Below, one piece after another: positions 28,901 through 36,025 of a DNA stretch of 64,000 nucleotides. The notes beneath the pieces were generated by a model. It was not told where the DNA came from. It ran no database searches and saw only the letters and a list, made by a program, of their open reading frames with translations. Within the stretch, counting starts at the first letter, position 1, and the number at the start of each line of letters is the position of its first letter. Location of the stretch: NCBI GenBank assembly GCA_021815405.1, contig JAKAGV010000014.1, positions 1-64,000 on the forward strand, read 5' to 3'. Origin of the DNA: Bacteroidota bacterium (GTDB lineage Bacteria; Bacteroidota; Ignavibacteria; Ignavibacteriales; Ignavibacteriaceae). The translations under genes and the position numbers were made by a program.

Positions 28901-30230
28901 TACAAGTGCAGTACATCCGTTTATGGAAGATGCGTTTAAGTTTAAATCGTATTCTCCTTACTATAATTTTTATCAATGGGACTCCAAAGGAAATTACGAA
29001 TATCTTTCTAATTGGTGGGACCTTCCAAATATCAATTACGAGGAACCTTGGGTTAGAGATTATCTAATCAGGATGATTAAATATTGGATTGAGAAATTTC
29101 ATATTGATGGTTATAGGTGCGACGTTGCCTGGGGCGTAAATGATACACGTCCATCTGGTCCGGCTTTCTGGCAGAGATTTAGAAACACTATAAAAGCAAT
29201 TGAGCCGGATGCATTTTTATTGGGCGAAGCTCAATCCGATCAATTAAGATATTTCGATGATAAATTCGATAGCGGTTATGACTGGCCGTTCTTAACAATG
29301 CTTAAATCAGTGATGAGTAATAATGCAAGCATACATTCGCTGGACAGCCTTGTTTCATGGTATCAAAGTCCGGCTTATTTATCTTACATCCGCCCGTTCC
29401 GGTTCCTTGAAAACCATGATGAAGATAGATTCATTGCAGATTATAGTGTTGACCAGACTAAGCTTGGTGCAGCGATATACCTAACACTTCCTGGTGTACC
29501 TTTAATTTATGCCGGACAAGAAACCGGCGAAACTACACAGCGGAATATGATCAGCTGGAATGATATCTATGGTCTTCAGGTTTATTATCAGAATTTAATT
29601 TTAACGCGCGATGCTAATCCCGCACTGCAGCAAGGCAGTTACATTAGTTTAACAAATTCTTCACCCGATTCATTGTACACATATTTGCGATTATCGAACG
29701 GCGATAGGGCAATTATGATAAATAACTTTTATGGAAATACTGTAAATGCAACAGTAAATATTCCTGTTGATACTCTGCATCTTGATGTAACTAAGACGTG
29801 GTATGCGAGCGATATTATCAGCCAGTCTTCGCAGCAAATAATTCCATCATCTTTAACCGATTATAAAGTTAGCCTGCAGCCGTATCAGTCGCAGATTATA
29901 TTACTGGGAAATTCTCCCTTGACGGATATAGAACATAACCCACAGCAGCCGCTTACTTTTCAGTTAATGCAGAATTATCCGAATCCGTTTAATCCGTCGA
30001 CAACCATTTCTTATGAACTGCCTAAAACCGAAAAGATAACAATAACTGTTTATGATATTCTTGGCAGGCAGATTAAAACTTTGGTAAACCAGACTCAATT
30101 ACCTGGATTTTACAAAGTAGTTTGGAACGGCAGAAATAATTTTGGTGAATCTGTTGCCAGCGGTGTTTATTTTTACCAGTTAAGAAGCGGTGATTTTATG
30201 AATGTTAAAAAGATGCTTCTCTTGAAGTAA
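25962..30230 (+). CDS. Secreted multidomain GH13 alpha-amylase (paralog 2) with T9SS tail
   Basis: 1422 aa from the ATG at 25962, with TTGGAG as ribosome site; an in-frame TTG at 25947 would consume that site. The architecture is the same as the preceding amylase: glycogen-binding-type modules (VNGTFNNWGD, IQGVFNNYGSD), a glucodextranase-C-like module (DGENDDVGPGAYAYP), then a GH13 barrel with DLVINHT, YRCDVA (D1054), LLGEAQS (E1089) and ENHDEDRF (D1153). The T9SS domain begins NYPNPFNPSTTI. The pair clearly arose by duplication, but the barrel loops differ, suggesting divided substrate use. It is flanked by terminators on both sides, so it is probably monocistronic. Confidence 0.92.
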   Translation: MINHAYRIQFKIIFQLFFLNLLLILLLPFQKNQAQVDSTYGLPVEFMIQRVLQPGESGVGVNGTFNNWGDNYNRHPYQMKNIGNNTWVITVPLLPDSARNQVYKGAGFYEYKFVTYSISGGDTTIDSWIPDPLNPQTDPKDNNNSILYITDPLIYRLQPLDGLVTKEKTPVISAKIATSPQNKIVVSSIQLYIDGTLIPNSPSYYDSTMHLFNYQVINQFSLGTHTIKLSVKNDKGFTGADSSTFTISNLITNAPYQFIFDPLSPNLKLLGDSVTAVAIQGVFNNYGSDPLTGPDSDGLYKINETLPLNVKTEYQFIVKSASASTAYFYDPDNPHLNNDFNPYVIKQVNTIPFIQPTLPHQGTILPYASGNINIQAVITPNDSNTVIDTNSIKVYLDGNLISSYSDSTSGGLLIHSSSNNLSLGRHIVKFTGADIHGNIAVDKYLTFGVYQTNTGYHYVDGENDDVGPGAYAYPSGTTPHSADIKEVDINSNASGDSLIFTINMGAVDDYSRVAFEITSMLDGNFVEAPENATIKIPEWNNHGVFMLIAAPNSAQLNGSENVLYISDNPLQKGSLIAVNTDAKTTSQFRFTLPLSALENIMGTYTGKWYYLAYSFFANSSGTIKVDGSHGGGGLTGNPNIYDVAFINSGMIKQRLLSNYILPYFVGGPKLSVIGSEFRGAIGVTPAQISSILANRPVVSLLTDGGDWYNDTVRVYGHVDDPAITSAILTVKNGSLTFDTTVSVVNNIFVGLLPLTDGENLISASVTKNSLTTISKGVYFHYHADHSTNIVIKYSISQNNVTLDASASTNPDGLPVSYQWQADAANPAPVSLTSANSSIASYVSPSIDGEYYFTVTATTSFDTTWARAVVVVDSGIAHTVDLTTWHADWVDKAVIYEIYPRSFSFFGNFSGIVSALTRLKKLGITCIWLMPIMPAASPHGYNITDYYSVNPDYGTAQDFHNFITAAHQNGIRVLMDLVINHTSAVHPFMEDAFKFKSYSPYYNFYQWDSKGNYEYLSNWWDLPNINYEEPWVRDYLIRMIKYWIEKFHIDGYRCDVAWGVNDTRPSGPAFWQRFRNTIKAIEPDAFLLGEAQSDQLRYFDDKFDSGYDWPFLTMLKSVMSNNASIHSLDSLVSWYQSPAYLSYIRPFRFLENHDEDRFIADYSVDQTKLGAAIYLTLPGVPLIYAGQETGETTQRNMISWNDIYGLQVYYQNLILTRDANPALQQGSYISLTNSSPDSLYTYLRLSNGDRAIMINNFYGNTVNATVNIPVDTLHLDVTKTWYASDIISQSSQQIIPSSLTDYKVSLQPYQSQIILLGNSPLTDIEHNPQQPLTFQLMQNYPNPFNPSTTISYELPKTEKITITVYDILGRQIKTLVNQTQLPGFYKVVWNGRNNFGESVASGVYFYQLRSGDFMNVKKMLLLK

Positions 30231-30248
30231 TTTAGCAGGATTCAATAG

Positions 30249-30268
30249 CCCCGGCATTCAAGCCGGGG
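30249..30268 (+). terminator. GC-rich hairpin after the second amylase
   Basis: CCCCGGC (30249-30255) pairs with GCCGGGG (30262-30268) around a 6-nt loop. No strong T-run follows (ATTAATTATATC), so it is a weaker terminator candidate or an mRNA 3'-end stabiliser. Confidence 0.6.
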
Positions 30269-30333
30269 ATTAATTATATCTGAGAGTTTAATATTAATCA
30301 AATAATAGAATATTCTAAAAGGAAGAAATATAA

Positions 30334-32127
30334 ATGAGATTTAGCGTTCGTGTGTTCATTTCAACTGTAATAATTTTTTTATGCGCTTTCATCAATAAAG
30401 AAATTTTAGCTTCTCCCAAACCGGATACATTGGCTATCGTCGGCGGTCAGCCGATTACAACGGCGGATTTTCAGAACAGGTTCGAGCTTTCAGTCTATCC
30501 TGGAAAAGATGAGTATGATAATCTTTACCAGGTTAAACGAGGATTTCTTGAATCCATGGTTGCGGAAAGGCTGCTAGCTGACGCTGAATCAATGCAGCCT
30601 GCTGATAGCAGCCAGCAGCTTTTAAAAAATAATATTGAGCAAATGTTCTTAAGAGATGCTTTGTACAGAACAGAAGTTCTTCCTAAAACAAAAGTGACTA
30701 AAGCGGAAATCGAAAAAGGAATTAAACTTTCAAGCTACTATTACATAGTGGATGCATTCTACATGCCGGATAGCGTTGCAGCCTTGATATTCTATAATAA
30801 GGTAACCGGTAAGAATGCTATAAACATTTATGAAGTAACCGACAGTCTCCACGTAAGCCACGATACCTTGCAAATCGGTTACGGTGAGTCAACTCCGGAA
30901 ATTGAGAACGCATTTTTCGGTTTTAATGTAGGATATATTTCTAAGCCCGCTCTTACCGAAGACGGCTGGGTAATATTCAGAATTATTTCAAAAGAAGTGA
31001 ATAAGAAATTTACTTCACCAACACCCCAGGACAGATGGGAAATGGTAAGAAAAATTATAAAAAGCAGAAAAGAAGACAAGATCGGTTATCAATATCTGCT
31101 TTCAGTAATGAAAAATCAGAAAGTAAATGTGAATTACAGGCTTTTCAGACCAATAATTTATGATATTCAGAAGATGTTAGTAACACATAAGCCCCAAAGC
31201 TTTGACAAAGGATATTATTTAAGTTATCCGGAAATTATAAAGCTGAAGGAAATGGATGAAGCCAAGCTGAATATTCCGATGCTTCAGTATAAAGGTGGGA
31301 CTCTTTCTCTTGATTATGTTTTAGACCAGCTGCCTTATGCAGGATTTAATCCCAAGAATACAACTATCGGTGAGATAACGGCATCTTTCCATGCTGCATT
31401 AAAGTTTATAATTCAAAATTATTTTCTTGCTCTGCGTGCTAAGAAGCTTGGCTTGGAAAACTCATCTGAAGTTAAATATAATGTGAGCATGTTTCTAAAT
31501 GCTTATCGCTCAGAAAAACTCGCGAATGAAATAGTAGATACAGTAAAAGTTACACCTGAGCAGGTGGGACAATACTTATCGACCCATCAAGATGAAGTTT
31601 TAAATACGGTAAAACTTCGTGTGCAGATATTTAAGGTTGAAAACATAGATGCCGCTGCCGATGTGTTAAACCGGCTAAACAAAATTAGAAAAGGTGAAGT
31701 TGATACTGCCGGTGCAATATGGGTTCGTGCGTCAGAGTTTGGTGACCTGGGTGCAGTACTGGCTCAACTTAAAAACGGAAAAATATTTGGTCCGGTATTC
31801 TTAAAGGATAAATATACCATAATCAGGGTGCTTGATAAAAAATCAACAGTATCTCCCGGTGTAGTTGAAAACAGTTTGCAGGTAGCGCATGAAATGTTAG
31901 TTGCACAGCGCAGGAAAGAAGTACTGGACAAATATCTTGCACATCTTGCCGATGAACAAAATGTGAAGATTTATTTGAACAAACTTGGAAGCTTAAGTGT
32001 TACACCGATAGAAATGCTGACATTTAGGTATATTGGTTTCGGAGGTAAAATATTAGCTGTACCTTCTCTTTATCCCCATGAGAACTGGACAAAATATTAT
32101 AAAAAGCCTGGAAATGTAATTCCGTAA
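30334..32127 (+). CDS. SurA/PpiC-like periplasmic foldase (peptidyl-prolyl isomerase family)
   Basis: A 597-aa protein with a signal peptide, followed by the SurA_N-type opening DTLAIVGGQPITTADFQNRF and a helical region with FLESMVAERLLADAE. Two parvulin-like segments can be suspected (around residues 130-210, with IENAFFGFNVGYISKPALTEDGWVIFRI, and 410-500, with GAVLAQLKNGKIFGPVFLKD). The usual parvulin catalytic residues cannot be confirmed by eye, so it may act mainly as a chaperone. Such a foldase would fit an envelope full of outer-membrane barrels. An AAAGGAAG ribosome site precedes the ATG. Confidence 0.75.
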   Translation: MRFSVRVFISTVIIFLCAFINKEILASPKPDTLAIVGGQPITTADFQNRFELSVYPGKDEYDNLYQVKRGFLESMVAERLLADAESMQPADSSQQLLKNNIEQMFLRDALYRTEVLPKTKVTKAEIEKGIKLSSYYYIVDAFYMPDSVAALIFYNKVTGKNAINIYEVTDSLHVSHDTLQIGYGESTPEIENAFFGFNVGYISKPALTEDGWVIFRIISKEVNKKFTSPTPQDRWEMVRKIIKSRKEDKIGYQYLLSVMKNQKVNVNYRLFRPIIYDIQKMLVTHKPQSFDKGYYLSYPEIIKLKEMDEAKLNIPMLQYKGGTLSLDYVLDQLPYAGFNPKNTTIGEITASFHAALKFIIQNYFLALRAKKLGLENSSEVKYNVSMFLNAYRSEKLANEIVDTVKVTPEQVGQYLSTHQDEVLNTVKLRVQIFKVENIDAAADVLNRLNKIRKGEVDTAGAIWVRASEFGDLGAVLAQLKNGKIFGPVFLKDKYTIIRVLDKKSTVSPGVVENSLQVAHEMLVAQRRKEVLDKYLAHLADEQNVKIYLNKLGSLSVTPIEMLTFRYIGFGGKILAVPSLYPHENWTKYYKKPGNVIP

Positions 32128-32165
32128 GAATTATCTTTAAAGGAAAATTTTCAGTATTTTTTATT

Positions 32166-32312
32166 ATGCCGGTAAAGCAAAAAATAAAAATCAAATTGAA
32201 GAAGAAGCGGATTTCTTTGCCGAAGAAGCCGCCTAAGGTAGAGCCGGATAAGAATGCTTACTTCCGGGAGAAGGAAAAGGACAAGCTTAGAAAAAGCAGG
32301 GAAGAGGAATAA
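32166..32312 (+). CDS. Small, very basic 48-aa protein of unknown function
   Basis: ATG at 32166 to TAA at 32310-32312. The product is about half Lys/Arg, starts MPVKQKIKIKLKKKR, has a Pro-Lys centre (LPKKPPKVEP) and ends in a charged KLRKSREEE tail. It ends 7 nt before the glycosyltransferase ATG, overlapping any upstream extension of that gene in another frame. Codon use looks coding, and the spacing suggests co-translation with the glycosyltransferase. The composition suggests nucleic-acid or ribosome binding. The weak point is the ribosome site: AAAGGA lies about 18 nt upstream, further than usual. No homolog is recognised. Confidence 0.5.
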   Translation: MPVKQKIKIKLKKKRISLPKKPPKVEPDKNAYFREKEKDKLRKSREEE

Positions 32313-32319
32313 CCTTAGA

Positions 32320-33126
32320 ATGATTAAGGCTTCCGTTGTCCTTGCTTTTTTTAACCGCGTTGATTATTTGAAATTAGTTCTCGCCGGTTTTGAAAGACAA
32401 TCATTTAAAAACTTTGAAATTATAATAGCCGATGATGGTTCTTCACCAAAAGTTGTAAATGAGGTGGAGAAACTATCCGCGTCATCTCCTTATCCTGTTA
32501 CCCATTTATGGCAGGAAGACAAAGGATTCCGCAAGAACAAAATTCTAAACAGAGCTATTACTGCTGCTAAATCTGATTATCTTTTATTTGTTGATGCCGA
32601 CTGCATACCTCATTCCGAGTTTGTAAATGAACATTTTAATTACAAGCAAAAAGGGAAATGCTTAACCGGTAGAAGAGTAAATCTTTCCGAAAAAATAACC
32701 AGCATCTTTACACCGCAGAATATTAGAGAAGGATATTTAGAAAAGAAAAATTTTTTGTTGGTCAGCGACGGCATATTCGGAAAATCATTCGACGTAGAAA
32801 AAGGATTTTATTTCAGAAATGATTTTCTAAGAAAATTCTTTAATAAGAAAAAGCGCGGACTCCTTGGCTGCAACTTCTCAATCCACAAAGAAGACTTCAT
32901 TAAGATTAACGGTTTCGACGAAAGATACGAGGCTCCGTCAATCGGCGAAGACTCCGACGTTGAATACCGGCTTTCATTATGCGGCATTGAAGTAAAATCA
33001 CTTAACAACATTGCGGTTCAATATCATCTTTATCATAAGCTGCAGGCACGACCGGAAGAGAATTTAAAATTGTTTGAGGAAGTGAAGAGAAATAAGATTT
33101 TTTATACACCATATGGGATCGGTTAA
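32320..33126 (+). CDS. Family 2 glycosyltransferase
   Basis: 268 aa from the ATG at 32320; the frame is open 22 codons further up to 32254, but that part overlaps the small basic gene and lacks family similarity. It has the GT-A start ASVVLAFFNRVDYLKLVLAGFERQ, a nucleotide-sugar site IIADDGSS, the metal-binding DVDADC-like motif LFVDADCIPH, and the C-terminal catalytic-type IGEDSDVEYRL. It resembles GT2/GT27-like enzymes with a C-terminal extension that act on cell-surface polysaccharides. There is no membrane span. The acceptor is unknown. Confidence 0.88.
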   Translation: MIKASVVLAFFNRVDYLKLVLAGFERQSFKNFEIIIADDGSSPKVVNEVEKLSASSPYPVTHLWQEDKGFRKNKILNRAITAAKSDYLLFVDADCIPHSEFVNEHFNYKQKGKCLTGRRVNLSEKITSIFTPQNIREGYLEKKNFLLVSDGIFGKSFDVEKGFYFRNDFLRKFFNKKKRGLLGCNFSIHKEDFIKINGFDERYEAPSIGEDSDVEYRLSLCGIEVKSLNNIAVQYHLYHKLQARPEENLKLFEEVKRNKIFYTPYGIG

Positions 33127-33155
33127 TTAATATTTACATCAGACATTAAATAAAG

Positions 33156-33178
33156 AGGTCGGAGTTGTGCCCCGACCT
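33156..33178. terminator. Bidirectional hairpin between convergent genes
   Basis: AGGTCGG (33156-33162) pairs with CCGACCT (33172-33178). It lies between the 3' ends of the glycosyltransferase (+) and the acetate-transporter-type gene (-), with T-rich sequence on both exits, so it could terminate both transcripts. Confidence 0.7.
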
Positions 33179-33223
33179 AATTATTTAAAACTCCATTTCA
33201 TATTTTTGGGTTTGAGTATACTT

Positions 33224-33796
33224 TTATCCTAGGGGCATTACAACCTTTCCATAGGTTTCATTTAATACTTGTGCCAGCCCTGTATATATTGCAGAGAGTC
33301 CGCATATAATTCCATCCCAGCCTGCAATTACTCCAATTGAAGAACTGTCTGTTAATTCTTTTAATGCAAGCAGCCAAAACAAAATGAATAATGTAAAGAA
33401 CACAACTTGAAGCGCTCTATTATGTTTCAGTGTCGCGATCCAAAAAACAAAAGTGAATAAGCCCCAAATAAATAGATATGCTGCCATTCCGCCGGCATCT
33501 GCCGCACCTATTACGCCCCACTTAGGCATAACTATTAGAAAAACAAGAGTAAGCCAGAAAAGTCCATACGAAGTGAATGCAGTGGTGCCGAATGTATTTC
33601 CTTTTTTCCATTCCATCCAGCCTGCAAATATTTGAGCAATGCCGCCATAAAAAATCCCCATTGCAAGTATCATGCTTGTTAATCCGATTAAACCGGCATT
33701 AGCAAGGTTTAGAAGAACCGTAGTCATGCCGAAAGCAATTAAACCTAACGGAGCTGGGTTAGCTGTAGTATCAACAAGCTTGGTACCCTCTGACAT
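33224..33796 (-). CDS. Acetate uptake transporter family protein (GPR1/FUN34/YaaH, SatP type)
   Basis: 190 aa from the ATG at 33794-33796, which has GGAGGT five bases upstream; the frame extends 34 codons further but that part is unlike the family. The family signature [18 protein letters not shown] occurs near the N-terminus, followed by six hydrophobic helices (for example [15 protein letters not shown] and [16 protein letters not shown]). Family members carry acetate and other short monocarboxylates across the inner membrane, driven by protons. It is divergent from the Lrp/AsnC-glnA pair with about 256 nt between, which may hold a shared control region. Confidence 0.92.
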   Translation of the reverse strand: MSEGTKLVDTTANPAPLGLIAFGMTTVLLNLANAGLIGLTSMILAMGIFYGGIAQIFAGWMEWKKGNTFGTTAFTSYGLFWLTLVFLIVMPKWGVIGAADAGGMAAYLFIWGLFTFVFWIATLKHNRALQVVFFTLFILFWLLALKELTDSSSIGVIAGWDGIICGLSAIYTGLAQVLNETYGKVVMPLG

Positions 33797-34052
33797 AGAA
33801 CCTCCATATAAATGATGAGTGTGAAGTGAATTCGGGGGTTTAAAATGGAAATTAAAATTCAACTTTGCAAATTTTATTGATACTGATAAGCCCTCCAATT
33901 ACAAAAGTCAACATGGCGTAGTTTGTCATATGTTAAAAAGTAATCCATTTGACATAGATTATGATTTTTAAGATTTATATTTGCATTACTTACTTGCTTA
34001 CCTTATATTTGTTAAAATAAAATTATAAAATCCTAAATAAATAAGGGAATAA

Positions 34053-34499
34053 ATGTTAGACGACTTAGATATTAAAATATTAAACATCCTGCAGAAGAAT
34101 GGAAGAACCAAGCGGAATGTAATTGCAGAATCGATCGGTTTATCGATTCCATCCGTTAGTGAAAGGCTCCACAAGCTGGAAGAAAAAGGAATTATTGGAG
34201 GATATTTTACCAAGCTTAATCGTAAATCTTTCGGTTACGATATTATGGCTTATGTTCTGGTAACAATGGAATCATCAAAATATTATAAATCGTTTTCAGC
34301 AAAAGTTGAGAAGGTTCCGCAAATACTTGAATGCCATTCTGTTTTAGGTGAAGGCTCTCATTTACTTAAAGCAATAGTAAAGAACACAGAAGCGCTTGAA
34401 AAGCTGTTGGGAGAAATTCAAACCTGGCAGGGTGTAGCGGCTACAAAAACTACCTTCGTGTTGTCTACAATTAAGGAAACTACTGAAATAGAAATTTAA
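34053..34499 (+). CDS. Lrp/AsnC-family transcriptional regulator
   Basis: A 148-aa protein with an N-terminal winged HTH (LDDLDIKILNILQKNGRTKRNVIAE..., SIPSVSERLHKLEEKGIIGGY) and a C-terminal RAM/ligand-binding domain (about residues 65-140). The length is typical. It lies 33 nt before glnA on the same strand, so it is probably cotranscribed with and controls glutamine synthetase; members often sense amino acids. It may also control the divergent acetate-transporter gene. The effector is not deducible. Confidence 0.93.
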   Translation: MLDDLDIKILNILQKNGRTKRNVIAESIGLSIPSVSERLHKLEEKGIIGGYFTKLNRKSFGYDIMAYVLVTMESSKYYKSFSAKVEKVPQILECHSVLGEGSHLLKAIVKNTEALEKLLGEIQTWQGVAATKTTFVLSTIKETTEIEI

Positions 34500-34532
34500 A
34501 AATTAATCATTAATTAATTAGAAGGATAAAAT

Positions 34533-35960
34533 ATGGCAAAAGCTAATTCACCAATTGATCAAGTCTTTAGTTTCATTAAAGCAAATGGAATTAAATTTAT
34601 CGACTTAAAATTTATGGATTTCCCGGGTCAATGGCAGCATTTCACCGTCCCGGTTTCGCAGTTGAAGGAAAGTTCTTTCGAAGATGGCTTCGGCTTCGAC
34701 GGCTCTTCCATCAGGGGCTGGAAAGCTATTAATGAAAGCGATATGTTGATTATTCCCGATCCGGAAACATTGTTTCTCGATCCGTTTATTGAGATACCAA
34801 CCTTAAGCTTAATATGCGATGTGTATGAACCATCTACTAAAGAACAATATACAAGATGCCCAAGGAATATTGCTCAGAAAGCTTCTAAATATCTTATATC
34901 TACCGGTATTGCTGATACTGTTTATTTCGGACCCGAAGCAGAGTTCTTTATTTTTGATGATGTAAGATTCGATTCAAAACCGAACGGAAGTTTCTATGTA
35001 GTTGATTCAGTTGAAGGTAAATGGAATAGCGGTCGTGAAGAGAATCCAAACCTCGGTTACAAGCCTCGCTATAAGGAAGGATACTTCCCGGTTCCTCCAA
35101 CCGATTCTTTGGTTGACTTGAGAAATGAAATGGTAGTTAATCTTATTAACAGCGGTATTGATGTAGAAGCCCAGCATCATGAAGTAGCAAGCGGCGGTCA
35201 GTGCGAAATCGATTTAAGATTTGAACCGCTGGTTAGAGCTGCCGATCAGCTTTTAATGTTTAAGTATATCGTAAAGAATACTGCAAAGAAGCATAACAAG
35301 ACTGTTACTTACATGCCGAAGCCGATCTTCGGCGATAACGGAAGCGGAATGCACGTACATTCCAGCTTGTGGAAAAAAGGCAAACCTCTTTTTGCAGGCT
35401 CAGGTTATGCAGGTTTTAGTGAATTGGGTCTTTATTTCATAGGCGGGTTATTGAAGCATGCTCCTTCTCTTCTCGCTTTCACTAATCCGACAACAAATTC
35501 TTATAAGAGATTAGTGCCTGGATTTGAAGCACCGGTAAACCTAGCGTATTCACAAAGAAACAGAAGCGCAGCTTGTAGAATTCCGATGTATTCTCCAAAT
35601 CCGAAAGCGAAGCGCGTGGAGTTCAGATGCCCTGATGGATCAAGCAATCCTTATTTAGCTTTCTCTGCAATATTGATGGCAGGTCTTGATGGAGTAATCA
35701 ACCGCATCGATCCCGGCGAACCTCTTGATAAGGATATTTATGATATGTCGCCCGAAGAGTTGAAAGATGTTCCATCAACACCTGGAAGCTTAGGAGAAGC
35801 TTTGAAAGCTCTTTCCGAAGATCATGAATACTTGTTGAAAGGCGATGTATTTACGGAAGATGTTATCGATACCTGGATTTCTTACAAGATAGATAAGGAA
35901 ATCAAGCCGATGGCGCTTCAGCCGCATCCTTACGAATTCAATTTGTATTACGATGTTTAA
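34533..35960 (+). CDS. glnA: Glutamine synthetase, type I
   Basis: A 475-aa protein, usual length for GSI. It has the N-terminal beta-grasp with [19 protein letters not shown], the Mg/ATP motifs [10 protein letters not shown] and [11 protein letters not shown], the glutamate-binding [17 protein letters not shown], and the Arg-rich loop [13 protein letters not shown]. The sequence DIYDMSPEE near residue 400 matches the tyrosine loop that is adenylylated in GSI-beta enzymes, so control by an adenylyltransferase is possible. Cytosolic ammonia assimilation: glutamate + NH3 + ATP to glutamine. It follows an Lrp/AsnC gene by 33 nt and ends at a strong terminator. Confidence 0.97.
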   Translation: MAKANSPIDQVFSFIKANGIKFIDLKFMDFPGQWQHFTVPVSQLKESSFEDGFGFDGSSIRGWKAINESDMLIIPDPETLFLDPFIEIPTLSLICDVYEPSTKEQYTRCPRNIAQKASKYLISTGIADTVYFGPEAEFFIFDDVRFDSKPNGSFYVVDSVEGKWNSGREENPNLGYKPRYKEGYFPVPPTDSLVDLRNEMVVNLINSGIDVEAQHHEVASGGQCEIDLRFEPLVRAADQLLMFKYIVKNTAKKHNKTVTYMPKPIFGDNGSGMHVHSSLWKKGKPLFAGSGYAGFSELGLYFIGGLLKHAPSLLAFTNPTTNSYKRLVPGFEAPVNLAYSQRNRSAACRIPMYSPNPKAKRVEFRCPDGSSNPYLAFSAILMAGLDGVINRIDPGEPLDKDIYDMSPEELKDVPSTPGSLGEALKALSEDHEYLLKGDVFTEDVIDTWISYKIDKEIKPMALQPHPYEFNLYYDV

Positions 35961-35985
35961 TAATCAATCCTCTCTTTGATTGAGG

Positions 35986-36013
35986 CGGGCGGGTATTTTA
36001 TCCGCCCGTTTTT
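35986..36013 (+). terminator. Rho-independent terminator after glnA
   Basis: CGGGCGG (35986-35992) pairs with CCGCCCG (36002-36008) around a 9-nt loop, followed by TTTTT. It lies between convergent genes and may also serve the minus-strand synthetase-GNAT gene. Confidence 0.92.
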
Positions 36014-36025
36014 ATTTTAAATATT

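Noticed and set aside
33797-33898. 34-codon N-terminal extension of the acetate-transporter-family gene
   Set aside because: The ATG at 33794-33796 has an ideal GGAGGT site and begins the family-conserved region; the extension is unlike family members.
33940-34050. TTGACA followed by T/A-rich sequence upstream of the Lrp/AsnC gene as a sigma70-like promoter
   Set aside because: No -10-like hexamer sits at 16-18 nt from it, so the promoter cannot be placed with confidence.
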